DNA from: Viridothelium virens
Lineage: Eukaryota; Ascomycota; Dothideomycetes; Trypetheliales; Trypetheliaceae
Length of the DNA stretch: 56,306 bases
Assembly (NCBI GenBank): GCA_010094025.1
Contig: ML991881.1
Span: forward strand, 1 to 56,306
Direction: 5' to 3'
Positions 46,376 to 56,306 of this stretch are shown here, one piece after another. Position numbers and translations under genes: made by a program. Below the pieces are notes generated by a model. It ran no database searches and was not told where the DNA came from. It saw nothing but the letters and a program-made list of their open reading frames with translations. Each line of letters starts with the position of its first letter. Position 1 is the stretch's first letter.

Positions 46376-48261
46376 TCAGCCGCCTCCGGCAGCAAATTTA
46401 CTCTTCGCTCTCAACGTAGCGCCATAGTTCCAGAGCAGAAACGGTGCAGGGATCCCAAGCCCAATCCCAATGAAGGCCAACAAACTATTACCCCAGCCGT
46501 AATGCAGCGAGGCGTACATATACGGTGCAAACAACGGGAAGCCAAATCCCGCCAAGCTCCTCAGGAAGGCACCCGCCCCGACTGCACTAGCAGCATATCG
46601 CGTGTAAGCATCCACAAGATAGGTCTGGATGCACTGGAACCCGACAATGGTCCCGGATGCAAAGATGACGGCGCCGATGTTTGGCATGATCCAATGGATA
46701 TGCGCTTGCGCCGACCAACCGTACCAGAAGAGGCCGATTGGTACCAACAGTGATCCAGGAAACATGAGTGGTACTCGGAACTCAGGCCGGCCTACGTTGT
46801 TGTTGCGCTTCTTGAGGCGGCGGTAGATGCGGTCGTTGATCGGGGCGGAGATTTGAGTGCCGAAGAAGAACCCAATTCCGAGAGAGATGTAATTGAGGCC
46901 GCCGATGCCGTTATTCTCGTGGTACATGGTGGTCCAGAGGGTGGGGAAGGTGGAGAGGACGAGATACATGATGCCGTAGATGTACGCCATGTATATGGCG
47001 AGGCACTGGACAATGGGCTGCGTGGCAAGCATGCGGAAGGGACGAACAAGGGAGACCTTCAGTTTGTTGATGAGGTTGAGTTCGGGATGCTCGAATTCGG
47101 TTTTCAGGTTTTCGTTGCCCGTCTCTTTGCGCAGCTTCTTGGCTTTGTTGTGGAGGATTTTGGGCGCGTACGTCTCCTGGAGGAAAACAAGGCCGCTGAG
47201 TTGGATGAGCACATCGGCGATGCACACGGACCAAAATACCCATCGCCAGGTCACTGTTTCCGCGATGAACCCTCCAGCAATAGGTCCTTGAGGCTTGTTA
47301 ATATATGGAGATGAATGCTGACTTGATGAGATTAGACACTCACCAACTGCAGGCCCAAGAAGGGGCGCAAGACTGTATATGGCGATGGATTTGCCTCTTT
47401 CATCGGGCCGAAAGCAATCACTAAGTACACCGCCACCAATGGCGAGAGGAGCACTACCACCGAGTCCACTCAAAAATCGAAACGCCAGCATCTGCCCTTT
47501 GGTCTGAGCGAACCCACAGCCTAAGTTCCAGGCCAGAAAGAAGAGATTGGAAAGCTGGAGAACTGGCACTCGTCCGTATTCTTCAGACAGAGGTCCTAGG
47601 ATCAATGGCCCGATGGAATATGCTAAGACGAAGATGGAAAGGACAAGCTGTGACTCGACCTCTTGTGTGATCTTCAGGTCTGCAGCTACTTTCTGGAGGG
47701 CCGGGGCGACCATGGAAGAAGAAACGGGACTGATGAAGGTGAAGGAGGAAACGACAAAGGTAGCAGCCCATTTCCGACTGGAGCTCCAATTCTTTGGATT
47801 TGCTGGATCTTCGGGCGAATCCCAAGTGACCTGCTCAACCCCATCAGTATGTCTCGCGAATCTTACAAGACAACCTGACGTACGAGATTTGGGTCTTTTT
47901 TTGACCGTGAGGATTGTGCTTTCTCTAAGGCAGGTTGTCCCTTCTCTGCGTCATCTCTTTTTTCCAAATCCCGCTCATCTGGTATACCATCCCGAACCTC
48001 AGGCACAATTTCATCCTCCTTCTCTTCTGCTTGATCTGAACTTTCACGCTCCTGCTCATCAGGTTCATCATCTGGCTCGTCATCGGATGCGCCGGCGGCA
48101 GCTTCGTGATGGTATAGTGACCGATCGTCCAGGTAGCTCCTAGAATAGATTCTGTTTAGCGCCTGGCTTGTTGGTCTTCCAGTTCGTGATCGCGATCGTG
48201 TCCTCGTCCTTGCTGCAGCCAATTGATCTGGGGATTGCTGTGTGTCTGGTTCACTCGTCAT
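46376..48261 (-). CDS. MFS transporter, DHA1 (drug:H+ antiporter) type
   Basis: Three exons: 47884-48261, 47344-47830 and 46376-47286. Introns are 53 bp (47831-47883) and 57 bp (47287-47343). The joined protein is 591 residues. A hydrophilic acidic N-terminus of about 125 residues with an Arg-rich patch precedes the family entry VTWDSPEDPANPKNW. Twelve hydrophobic segments follow. DHA1 marks: a motif-A-like GPLSEEYGRVPVL after helix 2, RFLSGLGGSAPLAIGGGVLS, and motif C restored by splicing as GPAVGPIAGGFIAETVTWRW. The middle loop is charged and basic (KILHNKAKKLRKETGNENLK). Family members export drugs or polyamines at the plasma membrane. The substrate is unknown. The in-frame second intron could be read through as a coding insert, which would disrupt motif C. 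Confidence 0.9.
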
Positions 48262-49099
48262 AATGAATTATGGAAAATCAATATTTATCGGACTCGGATG
48301 GTTGAAGAGAATATGTACAAAGAGGAAAGTGTAGGAGGGATTGTAGGTCAGCAACGAGGTGAAGACAAGGGAATTGAGTCCGACACTTTATTTACTACCA
48401 CCGTGGCGGGTAAAGCGGTCACTCAGTCTTATCTCTCTTTCAGGAATGTATTTTCTACTAGGAATTAGCTAAATCGGACATATCGTGCCGACAGACCGAT
48501 TATCCCCGCCCGTAGCGTCACCGGTCTCGCGCCGAGATCCTGGTCATTGGGTGCGGCGTCGTGCATACTCGCACAAGGTATAATCCGGACTTTCTGCTTG
48601 CCGTAACAAGATTGTGCAGCTTCACAAGTCAGTCTTTTATCTGTGGAGACGATGCGAATACGGGAAAATAATGAAGATGACATGGTGTTGAGGCGTCTCA
48701 CCGGTGCTGGTGAGCATCCCTCTTGCGTAGCCAGTGGGTCGGGCCGCCAGCCACTGTCGTCACGCAAAAAAATCTTGATGCTCAAGTACCAGCTCTATGC
48801 TTAGCAATGCTTTTAAGGGCTCCTATAACATAAGGTAGAAAACCGTTTCGTGTATTTTTTGACTTCAAATTTTAAGGAGAGGGGATAGACAAAAACAATA
48901 GAAGAGCCAACTTGTCTTTCACACTCGCAGCAATCTAGATCCGCTACAGTATATCCTTTTCTCAAGCTACTTTGAATTATCCTGTTATACTTACCAACGC
49001 CTCCAAAGTAACACAGAGGCTGCCTCTTCCTATTTAGTATTGATGCTCGCAGACCATGAATCTGTGTTTCCCCAATAGCGAATCGTATGTTGCGGCGTT
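48262..49099. other. Upstream region of the MFS transporter, otherwise no gene
   Basis: 838 bp. Contains the transporter promoter on its left side. No supported gene or repeat. The right end adjoins the decayed monooxygenase. Confidence 0.4.
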
Positions 49100-49790
49100 C
49101 ATTACACTCTTCCCCTCAGCTTCTGTCTCTTCCGTAGCCTCCATAGTCTCCAGCCCATTTGCCTGCAGGTGCATGGGATACGCATCCTGCTATCCAGTCG
49201 CCCCGCACCTTCATCATATGCGGCATCAGTTCCAACGTCGACGGAGCCTGCGGACCCATTCTGGAAAGAAATGTTCGGAGACCCCGCTGTCATCAATTCC
49301 GAGTGCGCTGGGGTGCCGTAGCCCTCCATAAGGTAGAGATATCACACTACTTGGTGACTCATTTAGTCTCCGCCTGGTAGCACCGCGGATCCCCATCGCC
49401 AGCATACTCCCTGTAATGAACCCAGACCCCTTAGGCAGCGCCACCACATCCAGCTTATGAAAACCTCCTCCCGCCGTCCTGATCCCTTGCGGCGTCATCT
49501 CCACAATCGGATCCGCTTTACACGTTTACAAGCGTCACATTTCCTCGTTAAGCACCTCGAAGCATACCGTCACTCGCGATGGCCGCTTCGGTCCGAAGGC
49601 GCGCGGCAGCCACAGCGCCGCCAGCTTCTTCGCCGTGTCTGGATCGTGAATGCGCGCCCGATCTTTTTCCCGCCAGAAATTGCGAACGCGCGCGCTGGCA
49701 GCAGGGTTCGTGAGGAGGTCAATGTAGTTGGCGGACTAGAAAACGAGGTCGCTGCGCTGCCAGAGGGACTCGAAGGAAGGCAGTAGAGTT
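49100..49790 (-). pseudogene. Baeyer-Villiger-type flavin monooxygenase remnant (C-terminal part)
   Basis: Translation of the minus strand in changing frames recovers, in order, the C-terminal blocks of FAD/NADPH-dependent Baeyer-Villiger monooxygenases. These are SANYIDLLTNPAASARVRNF, KDRARIHDPDTAKKLAALWL, a PRAFGPKRPS segment, then VCFEVLNEEM, IVEMTPQGIRTAGGGFHKLD, VVALPKGSGFITGSMLAMGI, and near the end TAGSPNISFQNG, PQAPSTLELMPHMMKVRGDW. Stops follow the FEVLNEEM block and precede SANYID, and at least two frame changes are needed. The expected ATGFD motif reads PKGSGF. The N-terminal FAD-binding half is missing, because the STAND gene begins immediately beyond. This is a dead, truncated gene. 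Confidence 0.75.
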
Positions 49791-49870
49791 GGAGAGGGAT
49801 AATATTACTTTGATCGAAGGTTTTGCGTTTACTGTTGCTAACGCTCTGCAGTACAAGGACCTCCAACTTC

Positions 49871-52718
49871 TCAAGGACTCCCTCTGTTTTGTCTCACCCG
49901 TGACCTCTGTGCATCCACCTCAGCTAGACAGCTGATCAGCGTGCGGATAAACCCAGGAGACATCTGGCCACTATTCACGGCGTACCAAAGCTCGTTAGAA
50001 GTGACATCGTATCGTTGGTGGAGATGATTTACGAGAGATTGTTCGTCCACAAGCTGTCGTGGGTATGCAGTTATCGGGGTATAGTCCTTAAGGGACAATA
50101 ACTTCTGTTCTTCATTATGTCTCGCCAAGCTGACGGCGGAACATAAGTCCTTCCAATTGACTACTCTGCAGGCATTGCCATTCATGTAGCTCCTACCATT
50201 GCACCATCCATTATTTTTGGTCCTACGGACGCTTCTTAATGCAGTGTTGCTCCGACTTTCGTTGGTCATAAGATTTCCAAGCTCTTTGATGAGATTGCCA
50301 GGGGAGAGTGTACTGTCTAGGTCGTCATTTTCCTCAGGCGGGAAGGAATGGCTATGGAGACTATGTTCATACTCCGAGAAGGGCTTTCCGAGCAGATTTT
50401 CTAGGCTTATTCCGTAATACGACGGCGTTGGGCTCCTGCTAATGGTTAGCAGCTCTCGAAACAGATACTCAAGGCCGGCCCCCGTACGGGCCTCATGGCC
50501 GGCTTTCGCTCGGAAGAGGTCCTCGACAAGCTCGCCTAATACTCTGCTGTTTATTATACATTCCGGCCGAGCGCATGCATCTTTCAGGTCAGCTAAGTAA
50601 GCCTTGCAGAGACTCTCATAGACGTTGAATGAAGCAGGGGTCCACGACGAGATGATGTCACGACAAATTCTTGTGGCCAGGAAGTCCTTCACTGTGCGAT
50701 GCAGGAAGTCTACTTTCATCTCATAGATGCAATCCCCTTCCTCAGAAAGATACGAACGACCACATGTTTCGTGCGTAACCTCCAGTAAGCCCTTGAAGCG
50801 GCCCGCAATGCGTTTAGTCATGTCCGTGGCTCTCAACCCATCTTCTTGTCGGAGACCCCGAAGCGCTTCGGGTGCATAATTTGAAGGAAATATTTTCTTC
50901 GTCGCATATTCCGGATCCTCGTCTTCATGGTCTAAATACCAGAACTGGAGGATCGAAAGTGCTCTTGGGGCTGCTTGTGCTGCTCCAAAGCCCTGTGCGA
51001 CTTGTTCACGATAAATGGGTTCGAGTGAATCAAGAATGTATCTGAAGAAATCATCCAGGTCTCGAGGGTACTCTGCAAGCCGCCGCTGCAAGTCTATAAT
51101 CCTGTCTGCGTTCTGCAGACCTCGTAACAGGGATTGCACAACCAGCCGTACCCATAGAAACACGCCTTGGGCCTTGTCTGTAATCTCCGAGATACGATCA
51201 TCGACGCCAGGGCCTTCCTTCTTCATCCTCCTGAGATCGGGACTCTGTTCGAGCTTATCTGTGGCATAAATATTGATGTCTACACTGGTGAGATGCTGCA
51301 TGTAGAGCTTATGCTCCTGATCTCGTCCGAAGGCGTTTTCGAACTCGTTCAAGGGGCGGCTGGCCACGCACAGCTTCACATTCCGAAAGTGCCTTAGGCT
51401 AATTAGGAGTTCGTTGAGGTCTTGGGCTTCGCCCTCATACTCATCCAGGCCATCGATAAATAGGCACAAGCAGTACATAGATTGTGACTCCGTCGTGATC
51501 AGCATGAGGAGCTCGGAAAGCCTGGAAAGATCCCAACTGCTGAGCATTGATTCGCTAGACATTTGCCATCTGGACTGCCCGAGCTCCTTCGCAAATTTCA
51601 GCGCGGTGTTCCTCAGATTCGGGCATTGCAACAGCAAGTCGAGCACAATAGACCGCAGAAGGCCCTCCTGCGATCGCTGCATTGCGCTGCCGTTAATCCA
51701 GAAGAAGTAGTTCGAGGCTATTATCGTCCGCTGGCCCGCCCATTCGCTCAAGTACGCTGTCGTTCTTGGATCATCAAAAAGAAACTTCATCAAGATACTT
51801 TTGCCGCTTCCTGGCTTACCGCTGACCCAAAACAATGGCTCTTCAGATTGCAGAAACTGGGCAAACTTGTGTTCGTACGCCCATTCGTATGTCTTCACAT
51901 GCGCTCTCGTAACTTTCGAGTAACGAAAGTCGAGTCCCTCGAAGTGAAGACTCTTGATAAGCCTTGTTAGATCAAGGAGATAATTTTCTCGGGTTGAAGC
52001 TGTCATCAGCTGGGCCGCGTACACAGGGAGTTCTTGCGGCAATAAGTAATAGTTCTCGCCATCGATTCTGTCAGTCGGACTAGTCTGCATGGTCTCGCGC
52101 TGAAGCTGTTGGCCTAGCTGCGACACATGGCCGCGCAATTGATCGAGACTTTCAGTCAATCGTACTCTCGTTTCTCTGGTCTCATCGGAAACTCTCTTCA
52201 TAGTCGCCGCGACATGTGTGTCAGGCCTGCCGAGCGTCAGCTTCCCAGAAAGGGTCAACCAATCCGCGAAAAATGTCTCACTGTCTGGCGAATTGCATTC
52301 GGAGTATCAGCTCCATTCGAAGGCCTTTCAGCTATAGCGTCATACGATCAATCTCATCTTGCTTCCAAATCGTCTTCAAAGCTGCCTGAAAGTTGCTCCA
52401 GCGCGAGCTGCCTTTCCTTGGCTTCAGCTTCAAGACAGTGCCGAGAAGCTTCTCCGCAGTCCGAAGACAGTGTGTACCTAGGGATGCAATATGCCTGTCC
52501 TGCGCAGCTAGTGAATCCCGACTGAGGGACGTTGTTAGAGCCGTACATATCTGTTTGAGATCCGCCGTAATAATTTGGACGCTATCGAAGTCATCGGTAA
52601 GACCTTCGCGAGATGTACGTATTTGATGCGATGCAGAAAAGAGTTTGCATGCAAAGTCGACGAATTGAACGACGTTGCCAGCCAGTCCAACTGCAGCGAT
52701 GGTCTCCATCTTCAGCAC
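49871..52718 (-). CDS. NACHT-type STAND (NLR-like) protein
   Basis: Two exons. The first (52718 to about 52340) begins METIAAVGLAGNVVQFVDFA, the common N-terminal domain of fungal STAND proteins. The second continues to 49871; its ORF lacks an ATG at the start, and the exact intron ends near 52260-52340 are unresolved. A possible donor is GTATGA. The NACHT core shows the Walker A loop FWVSGKPGSGKSILMKFL (near genomic 51800) and Walker B LCLFIDGLDEYEG, followed by sensor-like VKLCVASRPLNEFE. The C-terminus is about 400 residues of helical sequence without WD40, ankyrin or TPR repeats that I can recognise. Such proteins act in non-self recognition and heterokaryon incompatibility as ATP/GTP-driven switches. 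Total length is roughly 910 residues. Confidence 0.8.
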
Positions 52719-54758
52719 TGGAACATCATCAACAGTAGATTGTCAAGGAACTTAAGGGCCTCAAATGACTTTCGTGTGAGAGCCTACATACCCGGAATCA
52801 TGCACAGCCACAAGGCCGAGCGAGACAGAGAGCGGATTGACTGCATAACCTGATGCTGGACATAGGCGAATCACGTCCTCTCCCGCCCTAAAGGAGGCTT
52901 GGTAGGCAATCTAAGCCTCCGAGGCTGACACATCTCATCCAATCAGAGGCTGACAGGGAAGCATCAGTGTAATTTGCGGCAGAGTGGAGTGCAGAATTGC
53001 TTCTTCTCTGAGTGCAGAATTGCTTCCTTTTCTTGGTGCCAGAGAGCTGAGGTAGGCGCATAGGCTGGGGAGCACGACGCTCTACGCAGGACGGGTTTCC
53101 AGACAGTATTGCTGATGGATTTCAATTATTTTGTCTACGCCGCAGCTTGTCTCAAGTGTGTTAGTGAATCCCGTACGCCAATATTCAATACACTACGGCA
53201 TAAGCACACTGATAAGAGCTGAGTCGCTAGCATAATCAGCGGCAGAACCTTTGCGGGGGCTGCTCCAGAATTTCAGTTCGCAAGGAATCTGCAAGGCGGC
53301 ACAGCCTTACACGTTGTGTTAGTTGCTTTTTAGGGCCTGATCTACTGAATGAGCCGTTTCGGGATTCAGAGTTCTCAGTCGCTCAGCGAGACTACAACTC
53401 CCGCACCAGATGCTGATATATTTGCAAATTTAATGAGCCCCGACATCCATGGATAACTTAGTATTGCTCCTGAAGAACAGACTAGTATAAATTTTCGCGA
53501 TTGAGATTGTAGGCTGTTTGTGTGTAAAGGGAGGACCGAGTTTCTGACCGTACTTGTAGACTTAGGGCCATGTATTGGGTGTCGTCCAGTATACAGTATA
53601 GACATGGATGGCCGCTTTCGGGAAATCGAATTCATGATACTTCGTCTTATGTTTCCAGGCAATTAAAAGCACAGAGAGATGTAGATACCATAATTTGGCG
53701 TCGATGATCTTGTAAGCCACGTGAGACGTGCGAGTCCTCTCTGGACTGCTACACAATGCTCAGACCTAAATGGTATACGAATGTACCAGTCAGAGTCCGA
53801 ACCAGGAGGTGACCAATTATGATGCCCTCTCAGACGGCACAAATGACTCCACGGACCATTGATAATGGAGATGAAGATGACGACAGCTGCATCGACAGAG
53901 GTAAATGATTGGGCCGAAGAAGAGACAGGTCTGCGTGGCTTGTGCCACAGTTGGACAGATGGCGCTGATCATGGTGAAGGGTCACCGCTGAGTACATGAT
54001 TGCTCCCGAAGCCTTCTTGTCTTAGTTGTAGCACGATCTTCTTACCTTTGTTTTGCCCTAGTGTGGGCGGCAAAGCTTCGCAAAAGGTGAAGCAAGGATG
54101 TGATGGACGTCCGTATGTTTGAGAAAGCCTGGGCCATTCCTATTTTTCTTGGTGCCAAATGACATCTTCGAGATCCCAATCACCTAGACAGACCAGAATG
54201 CGAGCATGCTGTCCAATCTTGACAAGCTTTTTTTCCGCAGGTAAGCAAGGCAAGGTACCCTACACATAAGGTACCTGATATCATGAATTTCTTGCGCCAT
54301 GCTTGCCCTTGACTAAAAGCTATGATATTCGGAGACTATTTTACGTCTTTGACCGGTCTTGTTAGGCCACCTTTGCCCTACAATACTTCTTTTTGGGGGA
54401 CTTTGGGCCAACAGTAGATCATTTGTTTCATCTTGTACTGACTGTCTGGCAAAAATGGGTCGAACGGCCCCAGGTAAGCCTTTTTCTGTATAAGGCATTG
54501 ACAGTGCTGTACTCTGAACACAATCTTTCTGCGAATCAAGCGGAAGGAACATCTCACAATGACTTTGGGCTGAGGTCACCGGTGGTCTAACTGGACTGTA
54601 AGTAGCATCTCTGTCCTTCTAAGAGAATCTTCTCAAATAAATACAAGTGTGGGTTCATGACCAGTTTGCTCTTGCATCACTCTCCTTTCATCCATTCGAT
54701 TTTTCTTAATTGTCTGATTTTTCTCTACTTCAGAGCTAGCCTCTGCCGTTGATTTGAC
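52719..54758. other. Two-kilobase interval without a recognisable gene
   Basis: Short frames only. It contains a tandem duplication at 52987-53033 and a repeated GAGGCTGACA word at 52921 and 52946. The left part holds the promoter of the STAND gene, and the right end that of the secreted protein. Confidence 0.4.
52987..53033. repeat. Tandem duplication of about 23 bp
   Basis: GAGTGCAGAATTGCTTC occurs twice, at 52987 and 53010, each followed by a T/C-rich end. Confidence 0.75.
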
Positions 54759-55591
54759 ATGCAGCCTTCTACACAGCTACTCGCTCTAGTCTCTATCTCT
54801 AGCATGTTGGCGTCCGCCAGGCTGCAGACTACCACGTCGGAGTCGATGAGTACGACAACTTTGATGCCACGGGTTCCCACGACGATGAACGTTCATCCTA
54901 GTCCAAGCAAAAGTCCACCAACCAAGCAAATTACAATTACCTCCAATCCTCAAATCGATCATCAAGCTGTGCCCTATCCGGCACCCTTTCACACAGGGCA
55001 ATGTACAGTGGACTTGACGCAGACAGACAGGTCAAGGGGAAACTTCGCCGACTTTATTTTGCATGGTCCCCACTGGAACGTGAGTGCTAAAATGTGTTTC
55101 ACCTTTGGTCCTCATGACTGATCACTGAAATGTAACAACCAGCTCGCGATGGATATTCGCGATGCAAGTAACAAGACCATCGGTAGCGCACCACCTACCA
55201 ACGTCGAGGGCAATCCACTTGAGCTCCTGAGCTGGCTCCCCGATCCGTTGATCGCGACTCCTGCTTCAACTGGAGGTGTCATAACGTTCCACTATGGCAA
55301 AAATGTGACCTTCTCGAGCGAAAAGACTGGGGGCATTCCAGGCTGCAAAGTCGGTCAGTGGGAACGCACCGGTCAAAGTCCCGTAAGTCATCCTTCCTTT
55401 CCACCAAAAAAATCTAATACTAAGGGGCTATTGTCTAGCATCGGTCGGTTAAGTGTGTGTTCAACTGCGACTGGCCAAGAGGTGGGGTCGAGAGCCGGGC
55501 TTCCAATGGAGTAGTGTACGATCCTCGTCCACCGCCTGGACTGCCACGACTGCCTCGACCAGGTAGTCCTATTCTCCCCAAGGGTTCATGA
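54759..55591 (+). CDS. Small secreted protein, Thr/Pro-rich N-terminus
   Basis: Three exons: 54759-55079, 55143-55382 and 55439-55591. Introns are GT-AG, 63 and 56 bp. The joined protein is 237 residues. The leader is MQPSTQLLALVSISSMLASA followed by a Thr/Ser/Pro-rich segment of about 55 residues. The core of about 110 residues starts PAPFHTGQCTVDLTQTD and contains NLAMDIRDASNKTIGSAPP. Four Cys occur after the leader (near residues 88, 165, 188 and 192), enough for two disulfides. The C-terminus is Pro-rich (DPRPPPGLPRLPRPG). There is no GPI or membrane tail. I do not recognise the family. A host- or environment-facing secreted protein is plausible from the architecture only. Confidence 0.75.
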
Positions 55592-56130
55592 TAAAGAGAG
55601 TAGCAGTCGGCGGCATGATGCCTTTTTGTTAGAGACAGCGCGATCACGTGCTCTTCAGGGTCGAGCACTGCAGGTGCCATTCGTTCACACGGTTTTTCGT
55701 AGGATTAGCAATAACATAGAGGTTGTTATCATGTCATCTCCACTCTCTCTCTCTCTCGGGGTTCTATCCCCTCGTGATCCTGCCATGCGTAGAAAGCAAT
55801 AGCAGTAACGGAAAACCCAAAAAACCATTCGCATATTCTGAATGAAATTTTGTTTTTAGGGAGATTGCGGCACGACTCGAGCGCCGCAATTAGACGGAAT
55901 CCTCCGAACGGTCCAAACTCCTTTCGCCGCCCGTCGAATCTGACATACGGCGACTGGACTATGGTATGGGTTTTCCCCACCACCTGCACGGTCCCACCAC
56001 CTGCACACCCCAAATTGGTTCCACCACCTCAGCTTTGGATGCATTTATCTCAACAATTAGAGTAGCTAGAATAATATAAATTATATAAAAATAACGCTCT
56101 CGATTAGATGCAATTTTTGAGTCGCTAAAA
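55592..56130. other. Intergenic near right edge
   Basis: No gene supported. A (CT)n microsatellite of about eight units lies near 55742-55758. A pair of CCACCACCTGCAC words occurs near 55977-56008. AT-rich sequence occupies 56055-56120. Confidence 0.5.
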
Positions 56131-56306
56131 TTACTGAGAAAGCCATTGTGGAGGGCGTCGTTGGCGTTGCGAACGCCTCGAGTCCGAAGCCACTTCGGCA
56201 TCATCTTGCGGGGGATCTACCTCGACCTCAACATTTTGAGGCTGATTTGACTGCGTTGGCTGCTTTCGTCTAGATCTAGCTTGGTGTTTAACCTCATTTT
56301 GGACCT
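56131..56306 (-). CDS. Partial coding frame entering from the right edge, possibly transposon-derived
   Basis: The minus-strand frame is open from the window edge to a TAA at 56131-56133, about 58 codons. It reads a Gln/Asn/Val/Glu-rich linker, then RRSQRQRRPPQWLSQ before the stop. Arg-rich pieces with PP-aromatic ends occur in linkers of retrotransposon polyproteins, and low-complexity C-termini occur in many proteins, so a transposon origin is only a possibility. The rest of the gene lies outside the window. Confidence 0.3.
   Translation of the reverse strand, partial: VQNEVKHQARSRRKQPTQSNQPQNVEVEVDPPQDDAEVASDSRRSQRQRRPPQWLSQ

Noticed and set aside
46127-46753. Plus-strand frame of 208 codons
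   Set aside because: Mostly antisense to exon 3 of the MFS transporter, with no recognisable content.
47287-47343. In-frame 19-codon insert in the transporter
   Set aside because: It has GTGAGT and CAAG ends and breaks motif C; removing it gives GPAVGPIAGG, so it is an intron.

Overview
The window reads as nuclear DNA of a filamentous ascomycete (Pezizomycotina). Genes carry short GT-AG introns, mostly about 45-100 bp, and lie on both strands. The families present are typical of that group: Zn2Cys6 regulators, an AflR-like factor, a PTH11/rhodopsin-like receptor, a NACHT-type STAND protein, and fungal ATP sulfurylase with its APS-kinase-like tail. I could not place it to genus. Exon joins were inferred by eye from splice signals and frame. 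Where I give a residue count, the spliced length is a multiple of three.

Layout. 0-8.5 kb is a decaying terpenoid gene cluster: an AflR-type regulator (intact), an acyltransferase fragment, an intact three-exon sesquiterpene synthase, and, divergent from it, a P450 pseudogene. The P450 has a frameshift, a nonsense codon and a Cys-to-Tyr change at the haem ligand. 9-13 kb holds a Ser/Thr-rich secreted wall-type protein with two Apple/PAN-like modules; its signal-peptide exon lies in a stretch with a disturbed reading frame. 13.6-20.8 kb holds a Sec2-type Rab GEF, a short Zn2Cys6 protein and a SET-domain lysine methyltransferase. 20.8-24.6 kb is gene-poor. 24.6-30.3 kb carries a seven-exon-scale membrane receptor of the fungal rhodopsin family (six exons seen), an unrecognised 679-residue protein, PDCD5 with an 11-nt microexon, and COQ4.

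31-37 kb has an orphan secreted protein with a Kex2-type site, then a divergent pair of Zn2Cys6 regulator and NmrA-like oxidoreductase. 38-45 kb is metabolic: the nuclear exosome cofactor LRP1/Rrp47, a 2-dehydropantoate 2-reductase, ATP sulfurylase and PAPS reductase. The last two catalyse steps of sulfate assimilation and sit in tandem. 46-48 kb is a DHA1-type MFS transporter. 49-52.7 kb combines a badly broken Baeyer-Villiger monooxygenase remnant with a NACHT STAND protein. 54.7-55.6 kb is a small secreted proline-rich protein. A reading frame that may belong to a transposon runs off the right edge.

How it fits together. Housekeeping blocks (Sec2, SET, PDCD5, COQ4, LRP1, sulfate assimilation) alternate with accessory islands: the terpene cluster, the secreted proteins, and the STAND gene with the BVMO remnant. 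The accessory islands carry the pseudogenes and repeats. The most notable feature is the terpene cluster, where the backbone enzyme and regulator remain open while the tailoring enzymes have degenerated.
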